A stretch of 64,000 bases of DNA, taken from assembly GCF_019711685.1 (NCBI RefSeq), contig NZ_JAIGYQ010000006.1:1-64000 (forward strand), read 5' to 3'. The notes beneath the pieces were generated by a model. That model was not told where the DNA came from and searched no databases. It worked only from the letters and a program-made list of their open reading frames with translations. Source of the stretch: Helicobacter turcicus (lineage in GTDB: Bacteria > Campylobacterota > Campylobacteria > Campylobacterales > Helicobacteraceae). The translations under genes and the position numbers were made by a program. Below, piece after piece: positions 54,466 to 63,811 of this stretch. Positions within the stretch are counted from its first letter, which is position 1, and every line of letters begins with the position of its first letter.

Positions 54466-56292
54466 TTAATTCTTAATTCCTAATAATGTAGTTATCATTT
54501 CATCAATAGCTGTTATCATCTTCGCATTTGCGCTATATCCGCTTTGGAATCGGATAAGATTGACTAGCTCATCATCAACAGAAACTTCTGAAAGGGCTTT
54601 ATACTCTTTCTTTGTGGCAGTATAGACGGCTTCTTTTGTTGCTTGTGTGGTTTGTGTCGCTTGTGTCTCTGAAGCAACTTTGCCAGCAATGTAACGAAAA
54701 TACCCACCAATAGTTTCTGAACGTTCTTCCCCTTTATAGTCTGTAAAGGTAATCTTGTCAAATTGCAATTGTTGCATTTTGTTTGCTACAACAAAGTTTC
54801 CATCTACGGCTTCTCTAAAGGCTCTAATAAGTGTTGGGTCATTGCGGTATTGTTGTGCAAGCTCAATGTTGCTTGCATCATTGCCGTCAAAAAAGCGATT
54901 AATACCAAATGCACCCGCGAAGTTTGTGCCATTATCTTGAATTGAGATATAAACTTCTTGTGTGGGATTTTTAGAAGCAATACTAAAAGTTTTAGAGTCG
55001 TTGTTATAGACTGCTTCAAAACGATCATCAAAGTCATTTAAAGCATTTCCGTCTTGATTGTCATCTACATTTGCATTGAGTTGGTTTATGATACTTTGCA
55101 TTGTTGTGAGATTATTAATCGTTACTTCTCTAGCTCCTAATGCATTGCCATCTTTGTCATACATCACAACTTTAAATGTTCCCTCATGCACATTATAGCC
55201 GCTTGTTGTTAGCGCATCTCTTGCATCTATGATTAATTGGTCGCTTCTTGCGCTTAGCTGTGAAGATTCTGCGTAAATATTGTTTGTGGCTTCTATGATT
55301 CCATTTGCAAAAGTATCCAAATCATTAATATATACTTGAAGCTTACCTATTGTTCCGTTACAAGTTAGCACATCTTCAGTGCGGATTAAATCTAATATTG
55401 CGCCAACTTTGCCCTGATTTAAAGCGTTTGTCAAATTATAAGGCTTATGATCGTTTCTTAAATATTTAATCGTATAGATTCCGCTTGGATTTTCGGAATT
55501 ATCTAAAACTAGAGGGTGAAAGGAATCACCATCTACAATAGAGTGTCCGCCAATTGTTAGCGTATAATCATCATCAAAATCGGCAATATCTTTATTCACG
55601 CACGCGCTTCCTCGCACATTTTGTTTAAAGACATCACAACCGATGAGATTATTAATTTCAAACTCGTATTGGTCGCGCAAATCACGCAAATCATTCGCTT
55701 TTTTGTTAAAGTCTTGGTTTTCATACTCTTTGATTTTTTTGTTTAAGATTGCGATTTGTTCTCCTAAGCGATTGACTTCATCAACTGCTACTTTCATTTC
55801 ATCATTTAAACGTTGTTGGAGATACTCTAGAGATTTACGTGTTTCACGGATATTTTTTGTGAGCGTATTTGCTTGTTCTGCTAGGGCAACCTTTTGCGCT
55901 GGGTCTCCGGCTTTTGTAGAGAGGTCTTTCCAAGCATTAAAATAACTTTGCAAATCTTTATAAATTCCAACTCCGTCAATTTCTGGATAGTAAGAGGAAG
56001 CTTCTTTGAGCCCAGAAAAACTTGTGTCGTAATAGGTTTTTTCCGAAGCTGCCTTTTTGTAGCGCATATAACTATACTCATCATGCACACGTTCAATGGT
56101 TAAAACATCTAAGCCCTGCCCTAATGCGTAGTTTTGTTTCCAAAGGGGAGTTTCAGCAGCACTTCGCACAACTTGACGCGAATAAAATTCATTGTTTGCA
56201 TTGGCAATGTTATTTCCTGTAACATCTACCATTACTTGATGTCCAGTTAGCCCGGTATAAGGAGTGTTTAAAGAAGAAAGTAATCCGCCCAT
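54466..56292 (-). CDS. flgK: Flagellar hook-filament junction protein FlgK
   Basis: This 608-residue hook-associated protein 1 has the N-terminal export/coiled-coil segment SSLNTPYTGLTGHQVMVDVTGNNIANANN and VHDEYSYMRYKKA. The C-terminal coiled coil is DELVNLIRFQSGYSANAKMI and continues to ITTLLG. It caps the hook and joins it to the filament. The middle domain is Asp/Asn-rich. It follows flgN by 10 bp in a flgM-flgN-flgK order like that of C. jejuni. Confidence 0.95.
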   Translation of the reverse strand: MGGLLSSLNTPYTGLTGHQVMVDVTGNNIANANNEFYSRQVVRSAAETPLWKQNYALGQGLDVLTIERVHDEYSYMRYKKAASEKTYYDTSFSGLKEASSYYPEIDGVGIYKDLQSYFNAWKDLSTKAGDPAQKVALAEQANTLTKNIRETRKSLEYLQQRLNDEMKVAVDEVNRLGEQIAILNKKIKEYENQDFNKKANDLRDLRDQYEFEINNLIGCDVFKQNVRGSACVNKDIADFDDDYTLTIGGHSIVDGDSFHPLVLDNSENPSGIYTIKYLRNDHKPYNLTNALNQGKVGAILDLIRTEDVLTCNGTIGKLQVYINDLDTFANGIIEATNNIYAESSQLSARSDQLIIDARDALTTSGYNVHEGTFKVVMYDKDGNALGAREVTINNLTTMQSIINQLNANVDDNQDGNALNDFDDRFEAVYNNDSKTFSIASKNPTQEVYISIQDNGTNFAGAFGINRFFDGNDASNIELAQQYRNDPTLIRAFREAVDGNFVVANKMQQLQFDKITFTDYKGEERSETIGGYFRYIAGKVASETQATQTTQATKEAVYTATKKEYKALSEVSVDDELVNLIRFQSGYSANAKMITAIDEMITTLLGIKN

Positions 56293-56302
56293 AACCTAGC
56301 CT

Positions 56303-56758
56303 TTAAACTTCTGCTTGTAAAAATGATGCGTTGCCTAGTGATTGCTTTTTGTATCCTCTATCTTCAACAGGAACGATTTTGCCTAAAAGTGAGCTATAAA
56401 ATTCAGAAACAGCTAAGGACATCTTGCCAAAACGTAAATTTAAATCTTTTAATAAGTTTAAATTATCATGTAAAGCTGCTGTGTATTCACTAGCACCCTC
56501 ACCTAATAAGCGTTGCTTATCTTCGTAAGTGAGATCTTCTAATGTAGAATTTGGAAACTCTTTACGTAAACGTTCTGCCACCTCTTCGGCGTAAGCTTCT
56601 TTTTTGCGGATAAATGATGCGATTAATTCTTCTTTTTGGGGAATCCTTGCAAAGATTGCTTCATTGTTTGCAACCTTAATATCTGCAATATCTTGTTCAG
56701 TGATCGCAATTAGAGCTTTAATATCCTCTAATGCGTCTTGTAAAAATTGCAAAGACAT
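56303..56758 (-). CDS. flgN: FlgN-like chaperone for FlgK
   Basis: The ATG at 56758 has AGGAG upstream. The 151-residue, mainly helical protein begins SLQFLQDALEDIKALIAITE and has further long helices (EELIASFIRKKEAYAEEVAER, then LNLRFGKMSLAVSEFYSSLL). Size, helix content and position between flgM and flgK match the C. jejuni FlgN. It would bind the FlgK C-terminus before export. Sequence similarity is low in this family, so position is the main evidence. Confidence 0.75.
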   Translation of the reverse strand: MSLQFLQDALEDIKALIAITEQDIADIKVANNEAIFARIPQKEELIASFIRKKEAYAEEVAERLRKEFPNSTLEDLTYEDKQRLLGEGASEYTAALHDNLNLLKDLNLRFGKMSLAVSEFYSSLLGKIVPVEDRGYKKQSLGNASFLQAEV

Positions 56759-56786
56759 GATAACTCCTAATAAAATGTAGTTATCC

Positions 56787-57023
56787 CTATCTAAGCAATT
56801 CTTGTGCCAATTTCTCTGCACTTCCCCTTATGTCAATTTTATATGTTCCCTTTTTGATAGCGTCTTTAATAGCTTCAACTTTGGAATCTGTTTTTGTGGT
56901 TTCTTTTGTTTTTTGCTTATCGTCAATAGCTTCATTTTTTGCATTAACTTGCGCAGTGTTTTTATTGTTTGCTTGATTAATAGCGGTTGAAAAAGTCGCA
57001 TTGCTCATCAAATGGCTAATCAT
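56787..57023 (-). CDS. flgM: Anti-sigma28 factor FlgM
   Basis: This protein of about 78 residues is polar and disordered in the first half (NQANNKNTAQVNAKNEAIDD). Its C-terminal sigma28-binding helices KVEAIKDAIKKGTYKIDIRGSAEKLAQELL are typical of FlgM. The ATG at 57023 follows AAGGAG by five bases; a GTG two codons earlier is less likely. It holds FliA inactive until it is removed, by export or otherwise. Its own promoter has a sigma28 -10 box, giving feedback. Confidence 0.88.
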   Translation of the reverse strand: MISHLMSNATFSTAINQANNKNTAQVNAKNEAIDDKQKTKETTKTDSKVEAIKDAIKKGTYKIDIRGSAEKLAQELLR

Positions 57024-57055
57024 TTTCACTCCTTATCTATGAAATCTTAACTTAT

Positions 57056-57090
57056 ATATCGGCTAAATTTTAAAAAACTAAAAGGATTCA
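57056..57090 (-). promoter_or_regulatory. Sigma28 promoter of flgM
   Basis: On the minus strand TTTTAGTTTTTTAAAATTTA precedes GCCGATAT (57063-57056), the FliA -10 box. The distance to the flgM ATG is about 33 bases. It overlaps the end of the small membrane-protein gene. Confidence 0.7.
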
Positions 57091-57272
57091 CGCACACTTT
57101 TTGCAACATCTTGTAAAAACTTCTCTGTTTCGTTTTTTGCCGGTGCGATATGTTGCACTTCACTATGCAATGGAACATTTGCACCACCAATCTTTATAGC
57201 ATATAAAATCACAAAAAGCATAAAATACACAAACAATCCAAACCCAATTGATGGCATAAACCAATCTTTCAT
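57078..57272 (-). CDS. 64-residue single-span membrane protein
   Basis: The ATG at 57272 follows AAAGGAG by eight bases. One hydrophobic span (IGFGLFVYFMLFVILYAIKI) is followed by a polar tail of about 35 residues with ETEKFLQDVAKSVRESF, probably an amphipathic helix in the periplasm or cytosol. I do not recognise the family. It lies upstream of flgM and has its own extended -10 promoter, so it may not be flagellar. Confidence 0.65.
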   Translation of the reverse strand: MKDWFMPSIGFGLFVYFMLFVILYAIKIGGANVPLHSEVQHIAPAKNETEKFLQDVAKSVRESF

Positions 57273-57315
57273 TATGTATGCTCCTTTAAGCTCTTTTGTG
57301 TAAGATAAATGCAAG

Positions 57316-57321
57316 ATTATA
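57316..57321 (-). promoter_or_regulatory. -10 box of the small membrane-protein gene
   Basis: TTTTGCTATAATC on the minus strand is an extended -10 box (TGCTATAAT), about 44 bases upstream of the ATG at 57272. Confidence 0.55.
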
Positions 57322-57383
57322 GCAAAATTTCTCTATTTTAAGCATTTTTTAGATTTTATTGCCCTAAATTGCGTATTTTGTGC

Positions 57384-57389
57384 TATAAT
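57384..57389 (+). promoter_or_regulatory. -10 box of the csd3 operon
   Basis: TTTTGTGCTATAATCCC has an extended -10 box (TGCTATAAT), 44 bases before the csd3 ATG, and is divergent from the previous promoter. Confidence 0.6.
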
Positions 57390-57432
57390 CCCTAACTTCT
57401 TTTCAAAAATTAAAAATCTTTAAAGGCTTATT

Positions 57433-58671
57433 ATGCGCATTATCAAAGGGTTTAAAACCGCAAAATACTTTAAAAATACGCTTAAATTTTGGTTCGCTTT
57501 TGGAGTGTTTGGGACGTTTTCACACGCTGCAACCCTTCAAGAATCCAAATGGGAGCAAGGGCAAACTCTGCTCACTTTCTTTGAAAAAAATGCAGTCCCC
57601 TTAAAGACTTATTATGAGTTAGCACCAGAGGATAAAGAACTTGCCGATGAGATTATTAGCGGAAGCACTTATTATACGCTTTATGATGATTCTACGCTCT
57701 TACAAGCACTCATTCCCATTAATGAAAATTCACAACTGCATGTCTTTAAACAAGGCGATAAATACGGAATGCGCGCAATTCCAATTGTGTATTTTTCTAA
57801 AGAACATACAATTTCGCTCTCTGTAAGCAACTCTCTTTATAACGATATTACCCGCTTAACAGGAGATAGTTTTTTAGCAAGTGATTTTATCCAAGCTTAT
57901 AAAGGAAGTGTAGATTTTCGCAAAGAAGTGCGCAAGGGAGACCAACTCGCAATTATTTATGAGCGCAAATACCGCTTAGGCAAGAACTTTGGTGCGCCAA
58001 ATATCAAGGCTTCCACACTTAGAGTGAGCAACAACAACCGATATGTTATCCGCCATGAAGATGGACACTTCTATGATTTAAAGGGAAATAATTTAACCAA
58101 ATATTTACTTACTGTGCCTTTACAATATAAAAGAATCTCTTCACATTTCTCAATGGGGAGAAAACACCCAATTCTAGGCTATAAACGCCCACATTTAGGC
58201 ACAGATTATGCAGCCCCTAGACACACGCCAATCCGCGCTGCTGGTAATGGAAGAGTGCTTTTTGCTGGAACAAAGGGCGGTTATGGTAAAACCGTGATTA
58301 TTCAGCATGATAATGGATACAGAACGCTTTATGCACATATGCATAAAATTGAACGTAAAATCCGCACAGGCACTCAAGTCAAACAAGGTAGAAAAATTGG
58401 AACGGTGGGTAGCACTGGGCTTAGCACAGGACCGCATTTACATTTTGGCTTATATAAAAATGGCAACGCAGTCAATCCCATCAAACACTTAAAAGTCGCA
58501 CAATCTAAACTACAAGGAAAAGAAAAGGAGAGCTTTTTAATCAGTGCTAAAAACTACAAAGAAGCACTAAATACAGCCCTAAGAGAAGATAGACTCCAAA
58601 ATATACCCTTTAAACGTGTCAAAAATGACTATATCGTATATCTTAGCAAAGATGATAAGAATCTAAACTAA
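57433..58671 (+). CDS. csd3: M23 peptidoglycan peptidase, Csd3/HdpA/Pgp3 type
   Basis: This 412-residue exported zinc peptidase has a signal-like segment near residues 14-36, a long N-terminal inhibitory domain, and the LytM catalytic domain. HLGTDYAAPRHTPI (first His and Asp), GYGKTVIIQHDNGYRTLYAHMH and GLSTGPHLHFGLYKNG (HxH) are all intact. In H. pylori the homologue trims peptide side chains and cross-links and is needed for helical shape. The stop overlaps the NUDIX start (TAATG). Confidence 0.88.
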   Translation: MRIIKGFKTAKYFKNTLKFWFAFGVFGTFSHAATLQESKWEQGQTLLTFFEKNAVPLKTYYELAPEDKELADEIISGSTYYTLYDDSTLLQALIPINENSQLHVFKQGDKYGMRAIPIVYFSKEHTISLSVSNSLYNDITRLTGDSFLASDFIQAYKGSVDFRKEVRKGDQLAIIYERKYRLGKNFGAPNIKASTLRVSNNNRYVIRHEDGHFYDLKGNNLTKYLLTVPLQYKRISSHFSMGRKHPILGYKRPHLGTDYAAPRHTPIRAAGNGRVLFAGTKGGYGKTVIIQHDNGYRTLYAHMHKIERKIRTGTQVKQGRKIGTVGSTGLSTGPHLHFGLYKNGNAVNPIKHLKVAQSKLQGKEKESFLISAKNYKEALNTALREDRLQNIPFKRVKNDYIVYLSKDDKNLN

Positions 58672-59270
58672 TGCAACCTAAGAATATTTCAAATATCCGC
58701 TTTAGTGCGTGTGAGGATTCTAAATACATTAAATTTAAAAGAATGCTTTTTACCGAAAATGGTAAAGAACGTAGTTGGGATATTATTGAAGCGCATGATA
58801 GTGTTGCAGCATTACTCTATCACACACAAAAGGACGCATTTGTTATTGTTAAGCAGTTTCGTCCTGCTGTGTTTTTAAAAGAGAGGAATCGTAACACAGA
58901 ACATTTAAAAACTGAAATTGGCTACACTTTTGAACTATGTGCTGGAATCACTGATAAAGACAAGCCACTAAATGTTATTATGCAAGAAGAAATTTTAGAA
59001 GAATGCGGATATAACATTCCGCTAGAGAATATCACGCAAATTGCGGAATTTTATAGCTCGGTGGGTTTTGCTGGAAGTAAGCAAACATTATTTTTTGCAA
59101 CGCTTGATGAAAGCTATCGTCAAAATTTGGGCGGTGGGGTTGATGATGAGAATATTGAAGTGGTGTTTATCCCAAAAGCGGAAGCTTATGATTTCATTTT
59201 AGATTCCGCATTTCCTAAGACTTCTGGGATAATGTTCGCGTTTCTTTGGTTTTTTAGGAACAAAATCTAA
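58671..59270 (+). CDS. NUDIX hydrolase, ADP-/UDP-sugar pyrophosphatase type
   Basis: This 199-residue protein has a NUDIX box in GITDKDKPLNVIMQEEILEE followed by CGYNI. The conserved Arg of REUxEE appears as Gln (MQEEILEECG), while the metal-binding Glu residues remain. KQFRPAVFL near residue 62 and FYSSVGFAGSKQTLFFA downstream fit the NudF-like nucleoside-diphosphate-sugar group. Such enzymes split ADP-ribose or UDP-glucose into NMP and sugar phosphate. It overlaps both neighbours by one to three bases. Confidence 0.78.
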   Translation: MQPKNISNIRFSACEDSKYIKFKRMLFTENGKERSWDIIEAHDSVAALLYHTQKDAFVIVKQFRPAVFLKERNRNTEHLKTEIGYTFELCAGITDKDKPLNVIMQEEILEECGYNIPLENITQIAEFYSSVGFAGSKQTLFFATLDESYRQNLGGGVDDENIEVVFIPKAEAYDFILDSAFPKTSGIMFAFLWFFRNKI

Positions 59271-60058
59271 TGCAAAATCTCTCCGCCTTAAGAGAACTTA
59301 CACAAAAACTTAATGAAATTAAAGAAACATGGCAGATTTATGCAATTTTTGAAGAGGCTAGAGAGAGTTTTAATAAAGAGTTTAACGCACTTAAAAAAGA
59401 TAAAGAAGCCTTAATTAAATCCTTTAACGACACTTCGGCAAAAAACGCACTTTTACTTGCGCAAAATAAAGAGCTAGAAGCTAAAAATAAAGCTTTAATA
59501 GAGAGCAATAAAACATTAGAAGATAAAGGATTAAAAACACAGGGTGTTGTGCAAAAAAAACTACAAGATTCCATAGAATTAGATTCTAATGTTTTTATGG
59601 AATCTAAAACAAAAGACTTTACTAGCCTTTATATGCAATGTGAGGGCTTACAAGAGACGTTAAAAACAATACAAGCAATCTTTGCAAAAGTTCCCCACAC
59701 TGCCCCAAAACCCCTGACAAAACTAGAAGTTTCTTACCAAAAACACCAACGTTTGCTTGCAAATCCAGCAGAGGATTATGTGCATTTAAAAAGTGCTAAA
59801 GAGTTGTTTGATGCACTCATCAATGCAGAATCAAAGCTTAAAACTCTGGATTTAGATTTAGCAAAACTACAAATTGAAATGCGTGATTTACTTCAAGAAA
59901 CACAAACAACAAATAGGGCAATTAGCCCACAAGAAATTTCAAAACAAGAGACTTCAAAAAGTGATTCCCTAAATTCAAACCCACAAGAAACCCTTGCAAC
60001 AACAACTCTAATGCAAGATTCCATAATTTTAGACTCCACAAATAACAATAAGCCTTGA
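59270..60058 (+). CDS. Coiled-coil protein of unknown function
   Basis: This 262-residue protein is predicted coiled coil over residues 1-90 (FNALKKDKEALIKSFNDTSA, LLLAQNKELEAKNKALIESN) and again near 185-215. It ends in a Ser/Thr/Gln-rich tail. It has no membrane span or signal peptide. It sits between a NUDIX gene and lpxB with overlaps at both ends; as I recall, H. pylori also has an unknown protein next to lpxB. The function is unknown. Confidence 0.6.
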   Translation: MQNLSALRELTQKLNEIKETWQIYAIFEEARESFNKEFNALKKDKEALIKSFNDTSAKNALLLAQNKELEAKNKALIESNKTLEDKGLKTQGVVQKKLQDSIELDSNVFMESKTKDFTSLYMQCEGLQETLKTIQAIFAKVPHTAPKPLTKLEVSYQKHQRLLANPAEDYVHLKSAKELFDALINAESKLKTLDLDLAKLQIEMRDLLQETQTTNRAISPQEISKQETSKSDSLNSNPQETLATTTLMQDSIILDSTNNNKP

Positions 60059-61200
60059 AACCTGTAAGAATCTTTGTCTCTGCCCTAGAATATTCTGCGA
60101 ATCTGCATCTCTTAAAATTTCTCAATGCTTTTAAAGAAAAAAATATCCCCTTTGTCCTTTGTGGAATCTTTGATAGCAAAGTGCTTAAGGGATACACAAG
60201 CACTTACAATCCCTCTGTATTTCGCGTAATGGGTTTTAGTGGAATCTTAAAATTAATTCCAAAATTTCTTACTATCCAAAAAGAGCTTGCTAAGCTTGCT
60301 AGCTCCTGCGATATTGCGCTATTTATGGATTCCTCCTCGTTTAACATTCCACTTATTAAAAACATTCGTAAAATTTGTCAAAAACACTCTACCAATCCCC
60401 CTTATATTGTTTATTATATCTTACCGCAGGTTTGGGCGTGGAAAGCTTATCGCGCTAAGGTTTTAAGCAGAATCTGCGATTCTCTTTGGGGGATTTTGCC
60501 CTTTGAATGGGATTTTTATCCTAAAAATACACCCATTTGCTATGTTGGACATCCGCTATTAGATACGATTCCCTATTCTTTAAATGCGCGTCAAGATTCA
60601 AAAAAAATCGCTTTTATGCCCGGCTCAAGAAAGGCAGAAATACGCGCACTTTTTCCTATTTTTAAGACCTTAGCACAAATGCTAAAAGACAAGGGAAAGA
60701 TTCCGCTTTTAATCATACCTAAGACATTTGAAAATAAGAATTTAAGTGCAATTTATGGAAATCTTAGTGATTTTGAAATCGCCTTTGATACTTATGAGGG
60801 TTTAAAAGACTGCTCCTTTGCTTTTGTATGCAGCGGAACTGCCACGTTAGAATCTACTCTTTTAGGGATTCCAACTATTCTAGCTTACAAAACGCGTATG
60901 CTAGATTATTACATTGCTAAAACCCTTGTAAAGTTAAATTTCATTGGCTTAGCTAACATTTTCTTAGAATTTTGCACTTACAAATCTCCAAAGAACAACC
61001 CAAACCCAAAAAATCCACCCATTCACCCAGAATTTTTACAAAGCTTAGTTACACCACAAAATCTACTTTATGCCTATGAAAACTATAATTACACACACTT
61101 TTTTGCACAAAAAGCCAAACTTCAAGACTATTTACAGCATGGAAGTGCGCAAAATTGCGCAACAAATTTAGAAAATTTGATAAAAAATTTACAAAAATAA
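60055..61200 (+). CDS. lpxB: Lipid-A-disaccharide synthase
   Basis: This 381-residue LpxB condenses UDP-2,3-diacylglucosamine with lipid X. IFVSALEYSANLHLLKFLNAF is the start (E/S/GD region), and VYYILPQVWAWKAYRAK near residue 120, YVGHPLLDTIPY, PGSRKAEIRALFP and CSGTATLESTLLGIPTILAYK are family motifs. The start is a TTG at 60055 overlapping the previous stop (TTGA). It opens the conserved block lpxB-greA-dut-yfgM-like-bamB-like-coaX. Confidence 0.95.
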   Translation: MKPVRIFVSALEYSANLHLLKFLNAFKEKNIPFVLCGIFDSKVLKGYTSTYNPSVFRVMGFSGILKLIPKFLTIQKELAKLASSCDIALFMDSSSFNIPLIKNIRKICQKHSTNPPYIVYYILPQVWAWKAYRAKVLSRICDSLWGILPFEWDFYPKNTPICYVGHPLLDTIPYSLNARQDSKKIAFMPGSRKAEIRALFPIFKTLAQMLKDKGKIPLLIIPKTFENKNLSAIYGNLSDFEIAFDTYEGLKDCSFAFVCSGTATLESTLLGIPTILAYKTRMLDYYIAKTLVKLNFIGLANIFLEFCTYKSPKNNPNPKNPPIHPEFLQSLVTPQNLLYAYENYNYTHFFAQKAKLQDYLQHGSAQNCATNLENLIKNLQK

Positions 61201-61261
61201 AGGGCTTTTTAACTCTCTTTGCCTTACTATTTCAAATTATTTCATTTTTTAAGGAATCTTT

Positions 61262-61741
61262 GTGGAACCTATGACAGAATATGGCTACAATAAGCTAATT
61301 ACTGAACTAAAGAACCTAAAAGAAGTTGAGCGACCAAAAAACATTATTGAGATTGACACAGCTAGAGAGCATGGCGACTTAAAAGAAAATGCGGAATACC
61401 ACGCCGCAAGAGAACGTCAGCTCTTTTTGGATGCACGTATTAATGAGCTAACACAGCTTGTCGCAGAAGCACGCGTAATTGACCCTACAACACTCTCCCA
61501 TGAGAAGATAAGTTTTGGCTCAACAGTAACACTAGAAGATTTAGACACAGAGGAGAGCTACACATACACTATCGTAGGAGCAACAGAAAGCAATCCCGAT
61601 AAAGGCTTAATCTCTTACCACTCCCCCCTTGCGAAGCAACTCTTAGGCAAGGTTGTAGGCGATGAAGTGGGTGTAGTTTTGCCTAAAGGGCGCGTGGATT
61701 ACGAGATTTTAGAAATCACTTATAAGCCTATCGTGTTTTAA
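61262..61741 (+). CDS. greA: Transcript cleavage factor GreA
   Basis: This 159-residue protein has an N-terminal coiled coil with the acidic tip ([18 protein letters not shown], Asp and Glu at the loop) that reaches the RNA polymerase active site and stimulates cleavage of backtracked RNA. The C-terminal FKBP-like domain ends [14 protein letters not shown]. The start is probably the GTG at 61262, six bases after AAGGA; an ATG three codons later is possible. Confidence 0.96.
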   Translation: MEPMTEYGYNKLITELKNLKEVERPKNIIEIDTAREHGDLKENAEYHAARERQLFLDARINELTQLVAEARVIDPTTLSHEKISFGSTVTLEDLDTEESYTYTIVGATESNPDKGLISYHSPLAKQLLGKVVGDEVGVVLPKGRVDYEILEITYKPIVF

Positions 61742-61752
61742 GGATTAAGATA

Positions 61753-62184
61753 ATGGCTGTGCTAAAAATCAAACTTTTAAGCCCAAATGCAACACTTCCA
61801 AAATACCAAACAAGCAGTGCTTCTGGCTTTGATTTGTGCGCAAGTGAAAGCCTTACAATAAAAAGTGGAGAATATGCACTTGTGCCAACAGGGCTTAGCT
61901 TTAGTTTTAGCAATAAATACGAAATTCAAGTGCGCCCTAGAAGTGGGTTAGCTCTAAAACATGGAATCTCTGTGTTAAATGCACCTGGGACTGTGGATGC
62001 AGACTATCGCGGAGAAATAAAAGTTCTTTTAATTAACCATGGAAAAGAGAATTTTGCCATTAATATTGGTGATAGAATTGCACAAGCTGTGCTTTGTCTA
62101 GTTGAGAGGGCAAAAATTGAAATCGCTGAAACTCTAGACGATACAGAACGTGGTAGTGGTGGCTTTGGAAGCACTGGTAGGTAA
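61753..62184 (+). CDS. dut: dUTP diphosphatase
   Basis: This 143-residue trimeric dUTPase contains all five motifs: [43 protein letters not shown] and the C-terminal [10 protein letters not shown]. It hydrolyses dUTP to dUMP, keeping uracil out of DNA and supplying thymidylate synthesis. It lies 12 bp after greA. Confidence 0.97.
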   Translation: MAVLKIKLLSPNATLPKYQTSSASGFDLCASESLTIKSGEYALVPTGLSFSFSNKYEIQVRPRSGLALKHGISVLNAPGTVDADYRGEIKVLLINHGKENFAINIGDRIAQAVLCLVERAKIEIAETLDDTERGSGGFGSTGR

Positions 62185-62199
62185 ATAAAGGAGAAGAAT

Positions 62200-62790
62200 T
62201 TGAGCTTAAAACAAAATGTAAAATACATCAAAGAAGAAATGAATAATGATGAGAAAATGCTTGAGAGTTTATTACGTCTTGAGAGTTGGTTTAGACGTTA
62301 TAAAACTCTGCTTTTTGCACTACTTGGAATCGCTACTATCGCTATTGCTGGTTATGTTGGCAATAACTACTATCAAGAAAACAGACAACAAACTCTAGCA
62401 AATGCATATGAAAAAGCACTAAAAGGCGATGAGGCTGCACTTACAATCCTAAAAGACTCCAAGAGTAGATTGTATGATTTATATCTTTTTCAAAATGCAC
62501 TAAAAAATCAAGATAGCACTACACTAAAAACTTTAGAATCTTCTAAAGATCCTCTCATTGCGCAATTTGCAAAAGTGCAAAATGCTTCGCTCAATAAAGA
62601 TTTGAATGTGCTAAACTCTCAAAGTGCTGGAGATTTTGGCTATTTACAAGCTGCACTTTTAGAAATGCAAGCAGGAAATGCACAAAAAGCTAGAGAAATT
62701 CTAGAAAAGATTAAAAATGACTCTCCATTACGTGATATTGCAAATGCACTGACACATTTTAGCCTTAAAGGAATCAACAATGCAAAATAG
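62200..62790 (+). CDS. YfgM-like membrane-anchored TPR protein
   Basis: The TTG start at 62200 follows AAAGGAG. The 196-residue protein has a cytosolic N-terminus, one span (YKTLLFALLGIATIAIAGYV near residue 35) and a helical periplasmic part with TPR-like repeats (NAYEKALKGDEAALTIL, LLEMQAGNAQKAREILEKI). E. coli YfgM has the same layout, is encoded next to bamB and assists periplasmic chaperones at the SecYEG exit. The same gene pair here supports that role. It overlaps the next gene by 11 bp. Confidence 0.7.
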   Translation: MSLKQNVKYIKEEMNNDEKMLESLLRLESWFRRYKTLLFALLGIATIAIAGYVGNNYYQENRQQTLANAYEKALKGDEAALTILKDSKSRLYDLYLFQNALKNQDSTTLKTLESSKDPLIAQFAKVQNASLNKDLNVLNSQSAGDFGYLQAALLEMQAGNAQKAREILEKIKNDSPLRDIANALTHFSLKGINNAK

Positions 62791-63802
62791 TTTTTTAAAA
62801 CACTCTTTGAAACTTGTGTTTTTAGGAATTATTGGGGCTTTAATGCTAAGCGGTTGTGGTTCAAAGTATTATTTTGAACCTAAGGAGGATACCATAAAAG
62901 GCAAAGTGTCTTATAATGGTAAAATCCCAAGTAGTATTCAAACCATTGTACGTGATGGAGCCACGCTTAAAAATGGGCAGTTTATTACAAAAAATGGCGA
63001 GATTCCAAACATTTTTCTAAAAAAAGACGCACAATACCTCAATGAAAGTGAAGAATACTACATTACGCAGCTTAGCAAATCCCTTGTGTTAATCAACAAG
63101 AAAGATAAACAAGAAACTACAATTGCACTTGATGACGTTCCAATAAGTGCCTCTATAGATGACAACCTTATCGCCATTGTTTTTGATACCAACACAATTG
63201 CAATCTATGATTTAGAAAATATGCAAATAGTTTATCGCCAAGAAAATGTCCCAGCCCCTGCAAATAATACACTCATTGCCTCGCCTTATTTTCTAACAGA
63301 TATTGTCGTAATCCCAACACTAGATGGCAAACTCATTGTTGTAGATAAGACAAGTATGCGCCTTGTTAGAAACATCGTGGTCAATGGAGATAAATTCTTT
63401 AACAATGTGATTTTCTTAGAAGCTATTGGAAATCGTATGGTTGCTGCAACCCCAAAACGTATCATTTCTGTTAGCCCAAATATCATTAATACCTTTGATT
63501 CCAATATTAAAGATATTCTGTTTTTTGAAGATAGAATCTTTATTTTCTCTAATGAAGGTGAGATTATCCTAACAGATAGAGATTTAAACGAAACACGTCG
63601 TATGAAATTCCCATTTGCGAATTTTTCTGCAACAAACCATGGAAAAGATATTGTTGTTCTTGAAACACAAGGCTATATGATTTTAGTAGATGATGCTTTA
63701 CAAACAAGCACAATTAAGAAATTACCCAATAAAATCTCTACACCGACTTTTTCTGCATCGGATAAAATTTTTATCCATGATACATTCTTTAATATTCAAT
63801 AG
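62780..63802 (+). CDS. BamB-like beta-propeller lipoprotein
   Basis: This 340-residue protein has a lipoprotein signal (LVFLGIIGALMLSGCGS, lipid Cys near residue 26). The mature part is made of repeated beta-strand quartets (IDDNLIAIVFDTNTIAIYDL, DIVVIPTLDGKLIVVDKTS, DRIFIFSNEGEIILTDRDL), as in a PQQ-type propeller. BamB of the outer-membrane barrel assembly machine has this fold, and the adjacent yfgM-like gene matches the E. coli pair. Direct similarity to E. coli BamB is low, so BamB is a proposal. Confidence 0.65.
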   Translation: MQNSFLKHSLKLVFLGIIGALMLSGCGSKYYFEPKEDTIKGKVSYNGKIPSSIQTIVRDGATLKNGQFITKNGEIPNIFLKKDAQYLNESEEYYITQLSKSLVLINKKDKQETTIALDDVPISASIDDNLIAIVFDTNTIAIYDLENMQIVYRQENVPAPANNTLIASPYFLTDIVVIPTLDGKLIVVDKTSMRLVRNIVVNGDKFFNNVIFLEAIGNRMVAATPKRIISVSPNIINTFDSNIKDILFFEDRIFIFSNEGEIILTDRDLNETRRMKFPFANFSATNHGKDIVVLETQGYMILVDDALQTSTIKKLPNKISTPTFSASDKIFIHDTFFNIQ

Positions 63803-63811
63803 GTGCTTTCA

